DNA from: Zonotrichia leucophrys gambelii
Taxonomy: Eukaryota; Chordata; Aves; Passeriformes; Passerellidae
Reading direction: 5' to 3'
Length of the DNA stretch: 64,000 nt
NCBI RefSeq assembly: GCF_028769735.1
Contig: NC_088169.1
Coordinates: 40,586,729-40,650,728, forward strand
Shown here: positions 26,107 through 36,072 of the stretch, piece after piece
Layout: the number at the start of each line of letters is the position of its first letter
How positions within the stretch are numbered: position 1 is the first letter of the stretch
Notes under the pieces: model-generated
Seen by the model: only the letters and a program-made list of their open reading frames with translations
Told to the model about the DNA's origin: nothing
The model's database searches: none
Translations under genes and position numbers: made by a program

Positions 26107-29100
26107 ATTCATAATGTTAATATTCTTCCTCTTGCTTTTAGAAAAAAAAAATAGCCAGCAACACAGTTGAAGAATATGGATTTGGTGGATGTGAAAGTGT
26201 TGTTTGAAAGGGCTGTTACTCATCTCTGGCAAAATGTGCTGCTCTGACCGTGTTCTTTCAGATTTGCCATTTGGGAGGTGTTGATATTAAGTACCAAATT
26301 TATCTATATACAGGATTTTGATCTAGGAGAGTGGCACATCAGCATACTGAAATCTCAAGACAAGCACAAAAAACCAATTGTAATACATAGCTGGGTCACA
26401 ATAGAAATGTGATTCCATGACTGTTCTCTGTATTCTCACCAGTATGGCACTGTGTGTCCCTACTTGCCAGGAAGGAATATGCCCACTAGAGCCACTTCAA
26501 GCCTATTGCTTTTTTTCAAAGTTCTTTGTGTTGGTTACTTGTTTTTTATGCTTCTGTTGGTTTGAGGTACATCTACAGCTCTTTGCTGCCCCTGCCTTCT
26601 CCCTGCCCCACACGGCCTGGCTAGCTCAGCAGGACCCTCATGTATCAGGAAAGGCACCCATGTATCTTTGCCCAGCCCACTGCTGCAGCTGTAGGTCTGA
26701 AACAAAGGTCACCCTCAAGCCCAATTTGTGTTAAGATAAACTGTCTTTATTACAATAATCAGTATTTCATTATGTTCTTCCCTGAGCTCATCTTCCTTGC
26801 CCATCTCCTCTGATTTCCCTTTAGGGATTTGTTGATTGGTTGTATCTCCATGCAATGGGACAGGTTGGGATGTTTCTTTCCATTTGCCAAGGCTGATTCT
26901 GGTCTAGGCTGTACTATTGCTTAATTCCCTATTTGATATCTTTCTGTAAAGAGGCTATAACAAGCAAAACACTGTGGAACCTATAGAAGCTTAAATAACC
27001 CCCAAATCCCAATTTAAAGTTGAGTAAACATTTTTTGAATGGTGGTAGTTGTTTTTTCCCTTTGTGTGTTTTTGTGGGGGATTTTTAGTTAGTTTATTTG
27101 TTTTGTTTTTGGTTGGTTGGGGTTGGGCTTTTTGTTTTTTTGAGGTTTGGCTCCTGGGAGTGACCATCACTTGGACAAAGTATGATTCAGCTCTTACGTT
27201 TTCCATTCTGGCTGTTTCAGTCTGCAATGTCATATGGACATAAGAGTCTTGGATACTTGATGAGGATTCCCAATAAAAGCTTGAAAGGGCTCTAGGTTTT
27301 GCCAGTGCTTCTGCTTCCTGTTTTGATTCCTGTCTTATCTGAAAACATGTTTTCTTAACATGCTTCATTTTCATATATCTAGTTCTCTGTTCTTTCTACT
27401 GTAAAACTTGTACTGTAAAAAGTAGATATTTAATTTGAAAGTGTCTTTCTTTTGCACATAGCCTGTTTCTTTGAATTACAAGAACTTCAAAGCCAGACTG
27501 AATTTTACTCATTAGATTAGAAGAGGAAAGGCTTATGGCAGTATTGCAGTAAATAGTAGTTACCAGTGAGTTGGTGACTGTCATCTGAACTTGGAAGAAG
27601 AATTTCTGTTCAAGATTTGAAACTTTAAAAATTGCAACATGTGAATGGACTGTCACCACATCCTGAGGTCATGCTTATCCCTCTCCATTTGGAGAACTAT
27701 TTGTGCTTGTTCTGGGGTTTCACTGTCACAGTCAAGTCCATCCCAGAAATGCCTAATTGGGTACATGTGCAATTGGTACTTCCTTTCCTATCTGTGAAAG
27801 GGGAGGATATGGTTCCAGAGGAATATGGGGTTAGTTATTTTTGATGATGGGTTTCCAAAACCCATCTGGGACTTCAAAGAGTCTAGTGTGCATGACTATA
27901 CCAGCCATGGTTTGTTGCACTTTTTTGTTCATTTTGTAGAGGAAGGTCACTAGCAGTAGAGTTATAAGTACATGAGAACAAAGGAAGTATTTATATACAT
28001 ATATGTGTGTGCAGGTGGAAGTCTGTGCACTCAAACACATGTAAATTTGGTGTTTATACTTCATATACACATTCTCCACCTGTGACTGAAAGTCTGGAAG
28101 AGGAAAAGTATCCATTTATGTGGCTTTAACACTTCACTCTTGAGAAACTGAAATTCTGAATAAATTGGAAATAATAATACTCAGTTGTTATCATGAAGAC
28201 TCATCTTCACAGGTGACATTTTTCTTTTGTAACCAGGAAAAGCTTTCCTGCTAGAGGGAAGTTACTCATAATTAGGCTTGAGGAGAGCTTAGCTGATAAT
28301 GCTCTTATTATTAAGATAAATGAAACTCAGGGCTCATGTGCTTATGTAATTCTTTGTGCTCAGGAACTGTTCTGTAACATGGGCTAACAAAATGGCATTT
28401 CATAAATTCAATGGTATGCTAATTGACTCTGTGTTTTTTTTTTTTTTCCATTCTTACTTGCAAAATTAAGTAACTAAGCTCTTAACAGTAGGATACTGTC
28501 TGAACAAGGAAGGAGGAGCTTGTTTTGGGCCAGGCACTGTGGCTGTGATAGTGGAATGGATGTGTACAAGTCTGTCAGGGATAACCCTGAGAATCCACAG
28601 GGGTGACACAGGTGGGGTTCAGGGGTACTTTGTAAAGGCAGCAGTGATGAATGAAATCTCTGCTCTGTCCAGTACCTGGAAATAGTTTTGTTTACAGCAT
28701 ATCAAAATTCCAACTGCTCTGTTTGGGAGTAAAACCAGACAGCTTATGTCAGATGTCAGATCTTTCCTGTTTTCCTGAGAATAAGTCTTTGTTCTGCTTT
28801 CACTTAAAAAGAAACAGGAAAAAACCAAACATAAATATTTTAATTGGTATCTTGTACTTGGAACAGACATTTCTGTGAAAATTTTTTTATTTTACCTTTC
28901 TGACAGGTTTATGATCCATTCTCTTGACTTTTGGGTCTGTGATTTCAGCAAAACCTAAGAGAATTACAATGCATTGCTTCACATTACTTCAGGCAGATTT
29001 GCAATAAGATTTGTGTCAAGGGAGACAGCATTCCCTAGAAAGAGTAGCACATTTTGATGGTGAAAACTTTTAGAGGCTACTTGGACCAAAAAGCTGAATA

Positions 29101-29537
29101 TTACTGTACAAGACTGCATTTCTCTAGTCTGTGAATAAGAATGATAAATAAAACCAGTGTTGAGCTCCAGGGAAGTTATATTCTAATGTATTAAACTTCT
29201 GACGGTTGTACTAGCTAATTTATGTTGAGGAAAAATCTTGTGCAAGTTAAAACACTTTATGTAAATATTTTAGACTTACCCCATATTTACAGAGTGTGCT
29301 TGAATATGGTAGATAAAATGATGGTTTATAACAACTCTGCCATTGCTTTTTGGTATAGTAGTATTGATTTCAAAAAAATTTAAACTCTGCTTAGTATAAC
29401 TTTTATACAGAAGAGTGGAGACAACCAAGAAGCTCTGTTTACTTGGGCTATGAGGCTAATCACATAAAACAATGGTAACAAAACCAATTTGCACAGGAAG
29501 TTATTTACAGTAAAGCTTGAAAATCTACCTTTACAAG

Positions 29538-30087
29538 TGTGATGGTTGTGACTGGGGTAAAATTAATTTCTTCACAGTATCTTGTTTGTGGCTGTGTTTT
29601 GGGTGTATGCTGCAAGTGCTGACAGCTCAGGGATGTTTTCCTGATTGCTGAACAGTCCTTGCACAGAGTCAAGGCCTCTCCTGCTTTTCACCCACCACTG
29701 GGCAGGCTGGGGGTGCACAGGGAATTGGGAGAGGACTCAGCCAGGACAGATGATCCCGGCTGACCAGAGGGATATTCCTCACCATGTGGCCGCATGCTCA
29801 GCAATGAAACCAGGGGGAAGTCCCTGCTGCTCAGGGACTGGCTGAGCATCTTTCTGTTGGTGGAGAACAGCTCTTTCCACTTACGTCACTTGCCTTTCTT
29901 GGGTGTTAGTTCTCTCTCTTTATTTTCTTTTCCATTGTAGTTTATTATTATTGTTATTTTATTTCAATTATTAAACTGTTCATAACCCACAAGTTTTCTC
30001 CCGTTACCCTTCAAATTCTCTTCCTCCCCCATTCCACCAGGGGACGGTGTGAGCAAGCAGATGTGAGTTGCTGGTTAAACCAGAGCA
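29538..30087 (+). mobile_element. Solo LTR of an endogenous retrovirus, just upstream of an STK24 exon
   Basis: A 550-bp solo LTR beginning tgtgatggttgtgactgggg and ending ggttaaaccagagca. Flanks acaag and gcaag fit a 5-bp target duplication with one mismatch. It belongs to the same family as the LTR at 55401-56005: the two share ggggtaaaattaatttyttc near the start, cacagagycaaggcc, gaccagagg/gaccaaaggg followed by gatatt/acatt, and ggctggttaaac-like ends. An attaaa poly(A)-type signal is at 29970-29975. No internal viral genes remain. It lies sense to STK24, with only 64 bp between its 3' end and the exon at 30152. Confidence 0.85.
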
Positions 30088-30151
30088 GCAAGCCAACACT
30101 TTCTTTTCTTCTCTTTCTCCAACCTCATCTTAAAAGCATTCTTTCTTACAG

Positions 30152-30337
30152 GCAGATATCTGGTCATTAGGAATAACAGCCATAGAACTTGCAAAAGGAG
30201 AGCCACCTCATTCAGAATTACATCCAATGAAAGTTTTGTTCCTCATTCCTAAGAACAATCCACCAACGCTGGAAGGAAACTTCAGTAAATCCCTCAAAGA
30301 ATTTGTCGAGGCCTGCTTAAACAAGGACCCAAGCTTT
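30152..30337 (+). CDS. STK24: STK24 exon: kinase C-lobe, residues 200-261
   Basis: A 186-bp exon (62 codons, phase 0 to 0) encoding [20 protein letters not shown] and [15 protein letters not shown], ending NKDPSF. It holds the alpha-F Asp (DIWSLG) and the APE-Arg bridge region of the C-lobe. [11 protein letters not shown] is STK24-like; as I recall them, the paralogues have PPNSDM/LHPMRV. The acceptor region carries a C/T-rich tract that follows directly after the solo LTR. The donor is gtgagt. Confidence 0.96.
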
Positions 30338-30578
30338 GTGAGTTTCATGTTTGTCAGTGTGTAGTAGAGAACTTGACTGCTTTACATGGATTGCATGAGT
30401 AAGTGTCATTCAGCTTCTCTAATATGGTGTGACATAAGTGACAGGTATATTTTTAGTTACTGTATATATTTAAAATCTCATTTGTATCAAGACTAAACTC
30501 TGGATTTGTTTTTGTAGTGAGTCACTCAACACTTAAACATAGTAAAAAAACCCCAACTCTCTCTTTTTTTCTTTTAAG

Positions 30579-30724
30579 AGACCTACTGCAAAAGAGCTTC
30601 TAAAACACAAGTTCATTTTACGAAACTCCAAGAAAACATCTTACTTGGCTGACCTCATTGACAGGCATAAGAGATGGAAGTCTGAGCAAAGCCATGACGA
30701 CTCCAGTTCTGATGACTCGGACAC
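30579..30724 (+). CDS. STK24: STK24 exon: end of kinase domain and nuclear-localisation region, residues 262-309
   Basis: A 146-bp exon (phase 0 to 2) encoding RPTAKELLKHKFILRNSKKT, the last kinase helix, and a basic stretch ending KRWKSE. In human MST3 the basic residues here act as a nuclear localisation signal. The acidic serine-rich linker SHDDSSSDDSD follows. Small differences from human are NSKK for NAKK and LADLIDRHKR for LTELIDRYKR. The acceptor is cttttaag and the donor gtgagt. Confidence 0.95.
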
Positions 30725-31583
30725 GTGAGTTTGAGGAGTCTATAAAATATCGTCCTTTAGGAGCCAAGGAGTTATTTTTAGCACATGTATTGCTGTATTC
30801 AGTTATTTGCAGCTTTTCAACTTAGTGGCCTTGCAGTCTCAATTTTAGTATTGGCAGGGATTTTGTGCAAGTAACAGTCACTGAGGAAAATCTCTCCTGG
30901 CCCATATTCTATGCTGCCTTCTTTTTATGTAGGGTCCAGGGTTCTTCCTAGACAGGAGCCCAGGTCTCAAGCTGCACAGCCAAGAAACACCGTGCAAATG
31001 AGATTCAGGTGAAGAGGTTGCCACAACTTATTCACAAATGGATTAAATACCTCATAGTAAAGGAAACACAACTATTCTCTGCAATTCCAAGCTGCATGCT
31101 AATGGCAAGCATCAGGTTATTTCTTGGGTGACATTACAGCTATTTCTTTACAGTATTAATGACTTCATGCCTTCCAGTGACCACAGTTCCAATGTCTTAG
31201 CTATTTTTCTAGGCAAGAAAAGTGAATTCAGTTTTCTAATTTCATCCCCTTTTCCTAATGAGTTGAGGTACTCTGCTAAAGCCAGTTTTCAGATAGCAAT
31301 AAAACACTTCATGTAACTTGTTTATATGACTTGGGAAAACGTTTTCACTCTGTAATGCTTCACTTCCTTAAATCTGGTGGAGCATCTTGGTTTAAATTTT
31401 TAATTTACCCAAAAAAAAAAAGTTACCTTAATTTTCATACTTGTCTTTATATGTAATGGCCTGCACAATAGAATCCTGATCTTGGTCTTTACTGAGTTTT
31501 TATATTTAGTGTGTATATTTAATGAACATCAGCAGTAAGGTGTAGGTAATGAAAATTGATTTTTTTTTTCCTTTCCCTTGAAG
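30725..31583 (+). other. STK24: STK24 intron
   Basis: Intron of 859 bp between DDSD and the regulatory-linker exon. Nothing recognisable beyond splice signals and short A and T runs. Confidence 0.85.
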
Positions 31584-31707
31584 TGAAGCAGATGGTCAGG
31601 CTTCAGGTGGGAGTGACACAGAAGAGTGGATCTTTACAATAAGAGAAAAAGACCCCAAGAATCTAGAGAATGGAGCAGCCCAGCCTTTGGAGTTGCAAAG
31701 AAATAAG
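31584..31707 (+). CDS. STK24: STK24 exon: regulatory linker with caspase-cleavage region, residues 310-351
   Basis: A 124-bp exon (phase 2 to 0) encoding EADGQASGGSDTEEWIFTIR and EKDPKNLENGA, ending LQRNK. Human MST3 is cut by caspase-3 after AETD313 in this linker, freeing the kinase to enter the nucleus. Here the aligned tetrapeptide is TEAD, so the P1 Asp is kept but P4 and P2 differ. WIFTIR holds the Thr equivalent to T328, an autophosphorylation site in human MST3. Confidence 0.95.
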
Positions 31708-32611
31708 GTGCTCAAAATATTGACTTCATAATACAAGGAGATAATTCTGCTTTAATAATTTAGTGGGGTGATTTTATTTTATGCCTTTAAAAGCATTTAT
31801 ATTGTGAAACTTCCAGTACTTTTGCTAAAAATGTGTTTTCTACAGTTGTCTTTCACAAAACTTTCTGAGTAAGTCTTGAAGTTCGAGCATTCTTTTAATG
31901 TGTCTTTTTTTGTAGTTGACAAAATACATACCAAAATATTTCTCTAGTTTGAAATATAACCACTGGAGGAAGACCAGGCAATATTGTATTTTTAAAATCT
32001 CATTCTGTATAGTAAACTAAAACCAGTGCAGTGCAAATCTAGCTCAGAGTTTTAGAGAAGGCATTTTGGTCTTTTAAGGAAAAAGAGAACAATGTAACAA
32101 AGAACAAAATGTGCCTGTGTCAAAAAAAAAAAAAATATTTCCAAACCCAAACAACCTAGAATAAAGAATGTTTAGGAATTGCTCCATTGTATTTTCTGCA
32201 ACCTGTGTGGCCACAGCAGGTTGTTGCTTTGCTGGCTCTGAAAATTCTGGAGAAATAGAAGAAAAATATTGTATCATCCAGGATGAACCTAGTAAATATC
32301 AACACATTTATGACTTAGTTAATGCTTAGTAGAATTGTGGGAGTTTGGTAGTTTTGGTTTGTGGTTTGGGTTTTTTTTTCCCTTCTAATTTTGAGCTTGC
32401 ATGTATTTGAGGTGCTGCAGTCTCAAATTTTAATTCAGCCTTTATTTTCCACAGTGCTTTGGAATAGTATGTTGTAGAACATTTTCCATATATGGAAACA
32501 GAGCTTTCATAAAGTGTAGCATGTTGGAACTACATTTTGTCTTTAATTAGCATACAATGAGGATGCTTTTTTTCAAAAATAAAATTGGTCAGATTTTTTT
32601 TTTCTTTAAAG
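31708..32611 (+). other. STK24: STK24 intron
   Basis: Intron of 904 bp with A and T homopolymer runs (32121-32134, 32371-32380). Nothing else recognised. Confidence 0.85.
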
Positions 32612-32680
32612 GAAAAGGATATCCCAAAGAGGCCTCTATCCCAATGTCTGTCTACAATTATATCCCCTTTATTTGCAGAG
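32612..32680 (+). CDS. STK24: STK24 exon: tail, residues 352-374
   Basis: A 69-bp exon (23 codons, phase 0 to 0) encoding EKDIPKRPLSQCLSTIISPL and ending FAE. SQCLSTII is shared with STK24 and STK25 tails. It starts the C-terminal GCKIII domain that pairs with PDCD10/CCM3. The acceptor is ctttaaag and the donor gtaagt. Confidence 0.95.
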
Positions 32681-33549
32681 GTAAGTTATAGCTTTAAAAC
32701 TTAACAATTCCAGGGTTTATCTGAAAAAGAAATGGAAAGTATTATGAATGATACCTGAGATTGCTACTACCCATTTTGAACTTGCTGTGTTAAGTTTTAG
32801 CTTGGTATGTCTGCTTCTGAGATCTGTATTTTGCTTCTAACAATACTTGATATGCATGGTAGTAACATCAGCCATGCTGGCCTGAAGCAATGAACATGAC
32901 AAGTAAAAGGTGTGTAAATATTTGGGTTGAAGCATTCTATTTTTGACACTGCTTTATGTATTTGTCTTATTACAAATTTCAAGCTCAAGATCTGTTCCAA
33001 GATACTGTTGTGGACCAGATCATCAAGAATTTCACTTTTGAATTTCAGTGTTGAAAACTGGTTTTTGTTCCTATTCTGAATTTTATATTTTTTATACTCT
33101 CCCCCCAAATACTTAAAAACAACTTTGAAAAAGAATATATGAAGTATAAGAGAAGAATTTATGAAGATGCCATTATTTAAAAAGTTGATAAAATGACTGC
33201 AGTGTATGTGTATAAACTATAGGTGTGCAAGTATGGATACTAAAGTATAGGAAGCACATCTTGTAACTAACAGCTAGGGGTAAATACTGCTTTTTTCCCT
33301 TGGGATACTTTGTTGTCATTTTTGACTGTGAGCATGCTGAAAAGGATGTGTGAAGATGAATGACATCCTGATAAGTAAAGACAAACTTCTGCTTAAAAAA
33401 AGTCTTCAGTATGTGAGGGTGTATGATGAAAGTCAAATGCTGACATTGTGAACACTGATGGTCACTTCTTAACAAGTTTCTGCATTATATTGTGTATGGA
33501 AATACTTCTTAATATCTCATTATTATATTTCTTCCTGCTTCCCTTTCAG
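32681..33549 (+). other. STK24: STK24 intron
   Basis: Intron of 869 bp; AT-rich, nothing recognised. Confidence 0.85.
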
Positions 33550-33686
33550 TTGAAAGAGAAGAGTGAGGTGTGTGGTGGTAACACAGATTCCATAGAAGAG
33601 CTGAGGAAGGCAGTTTATTTAGCTGAAGAGGCTTGTCCAGGCATTGCAGATACCATGGTGTCACACCTTGTGCAGAGGATTCAGAG
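33550..33686 (+). CDS. STK24: STK24 exon: PDCD10-binding tail, residues 375-419
   Basis: A 137-bp exon (phase 0 to 2) encoding LKEKSEVCGGNTDSIEELRK and AEEACPGIADTMVSHLVQRI. This helical C-terminal tail mediates heterodimerisation of GCKIII kinases with PDCD10/CCM3. ACPGI.D.MV is conserved across the three paralogues. GGNTDSIEELR is closest to STK24 (human GGNLGSIEELR). The acceptor is ccctttcag and the donor gtaatt. Confidence 0.95.
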
Positions 33687-36035
33687 GTAATTAAACTGTT
33701 GCAGTATGGCTTACAGAAAACTGCAAATCTGATTCTGTAAATATTTGGCTTATGTTGAATTGAAGAATTAATTTTTGTTTCTAATGGGGAAGAAAACCAC
33801 TTGTGCCTGCCGTTTGTGCAGTTGTGTTTGCTTACTGGAAAAACACCTAATTGTGTCAGCAGTTCTGATTTCTTGCTTTGGGTGATAGCACATATGCATG
33901 TTCATCCTGTTGGTGTGCATATTGTGTGTCAAATGAGACTGGACAGGCTTTTCCCTTTGCAGTTCATGTAAAGGATACACACTTCCTTGGTTTCTGGGTG
34001 TGTGTTGCAGAGAGCACTCTGTGTCACTCTTAGGTTCTTTTACCCACATGGAGAAATTGACTGTTCAGTTGGTCTGTATTTCCCTCACTCACATGGTCAG
34101 TGGTTCCTTGTTCATTCAAGACAGTCTGTAATGGCCTTTGGGTGACACCTCCAAAACCAGTATTTGGTCTTACTTCAAAAGGCCAAATTTAATGAGATTT
34201 TCAAACTGCCTTCCTTAGGAATTTGTTAGGAACAAATAATCAATTTTCTGTTCCTTTAAATGCTGCACAAGAAAAGGTAAGAGGTATAAATGTCAGAATT
34301 GCTGCTGGAAGAGGCTATAAATGTAACATTGAATCTAGGAGCCCACAGCTGCTGTGAAATTCACAGCAGCTAGATTGGATTGCTTGGTACTAGAAAAAAC
34401 TCATGTCAATGATTAATCATGGACCACTATGTGGAAAAAGATCACCCGGAGCAAGTGTCTTCCTTACACTGTCTCTAACCACAGCTTGGTAAAGTTTAGG
34501 AATTCACAGCTTTGAGGTTGAAGCACAGGATTTCCAGGCTGACACTTTCTCCTTCAGTAAAAACCAATGCCAAGAAACTTGCAAGCAATCATGTTTGTTG
34601 CTTTATGGGCTGTTAAGAATGAAGCCCAGTCAGCATCTTTAGTGCTGAAAGGTTACTTCCAATGCCAGATGTCCTGTCCTGTCTCATTTGGTCCTGGCAG
34701 AATTGAAAGAGTTGCTGGAGCTTCCATCTCGGTTGTTTCCATTAGGGGTTCCAAAATTGAATCCAGTCTTTCATCAGCTAATATTTCAGTGTCGTATTTT
34801 TATCAGTCTGGTACAGGATCTTCCTGGAACCGGAAACCTCAAAGACTTGATGCTGCAGTTGAGGCTGAAAATGGCCATGTGGAGACAGTGCCAAGACATG
34901 GGCATTTTTGGGGATGCTGGGAGTCATCTTACTTGTTCTGTCACAACAACAACATTCATAATTTTTGTCCTGTGAGAAAGATTTCAGAACCCTTTATATA
35001 CCTGTTTAGCATTGCTTTCCTTCTGTTCTGCTTCCTTGGACTGTTACTGTTTTTCTTGGTCATAATGTCTTAGAGCAGTGAAGGCAAGCACTCTATTCTC
35101 TTTCTAGGAGAGAAAAAATTATTCATAGAGAATGTTTGTCAGTGGATCACATCTGGGTGAACTTTCTCTATTTTTCAGGGATTGTATTCCAGCTAGTATG
35201 GGATAATGACTCCAGAAAGGGAGTGAAAGAATGAATAGCAAGAAGTCCCACTAAAAATGAGCTTGAATCATTCCATAGCTTAGTAGGTTTCCCCTGGGGA
35301 TAAACCTGTTTCTTGAGGCTAGTCAAATTCTGAAAAAATGATTCCTTCTTGTTTGAGTGCTGCAAAAAGTATGCTCTATTACATCATTAGGTCATTCAGT
35401 ATAATACCCTCTCAATTTGATAGCTAATTCCTGAAGGTAGGTTTTCAACAACAAGTTTCTGATTACATTTTCACTCCCCCTTATGATTGGTTAGAACTGG
35501 ATTTTGTAAGCTTGTCTGAATAAAATAACTGGGACCCTCAGAATAGCTGCCCTGTAATGTGTGTGAATCCGGTTACCTTCCCCCTCCAGTTTTGATTTTG
35601 GATGTTTGGTGAAGTTTACTGGAAACTTAAATTGTTAACTGTTATTAAAAGGTGTACTTAAATTTCTTTGGATGATTTAAGAATCTGCTTAGATCAAGAG
35701 ATAGAGTTGTCCTGGCCCAGTAATATTTTGAAAAGATTTGATGTAAGCTTGCAGAGTAGGGAAGTTGGAGTCACTGAATGTTCTTCCATCATTAAGTGCT
35801 GCTCAGTAACACATTTGAGCACAGGCTGTTGCTGTTTGTTAGGAAAGCAGTGATACTCTATCAGGATTGTTTGGTTCCAAGGCTCTTCCTTGAACGTGTG
35901 GTGGTGGTGGTGAGTGCCATTGTGCAAGGAAAAAGGCCAGAACTTCAACAGCATAAAATGGAATCACCTCATTGCTGCTTCTTGTAGAATGCCTTTCTAA
36001 AAGTTGCAACAGTAACTGTTTCTTTTCCTCTTCAG
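33687..36035 (+). other. STK24: Last STK24 intron
   Basis: Intron of 2.35 kb. It contains an open frame of 168 codons (34567-35073, +) ending in a hydrophobic stretch. That frame resembles no family I know, overlaps another open frame, and is within what chance allows. No repeats recognised. The acceptor is cctcttcag. Confidence 0.8.
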
Positions 36036-36072
36036 ATATTCCCTAGCTGGAGGAAGTTCTTCATCCTACTGA
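36036..36072 (+). CDS. STK24: STK24 last coding exon: residues 420-431 and stop
   Basis: 37 coding bases completing the split Arg codon and encoding YSLAGGSSSSY followed by TGA at 36070-36072. Human STK24 ends YSLSGGGTSSH, so the terminus is recognisable and of equal length. The 3' UTR continues in the same exon. Confidence 0.95.
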
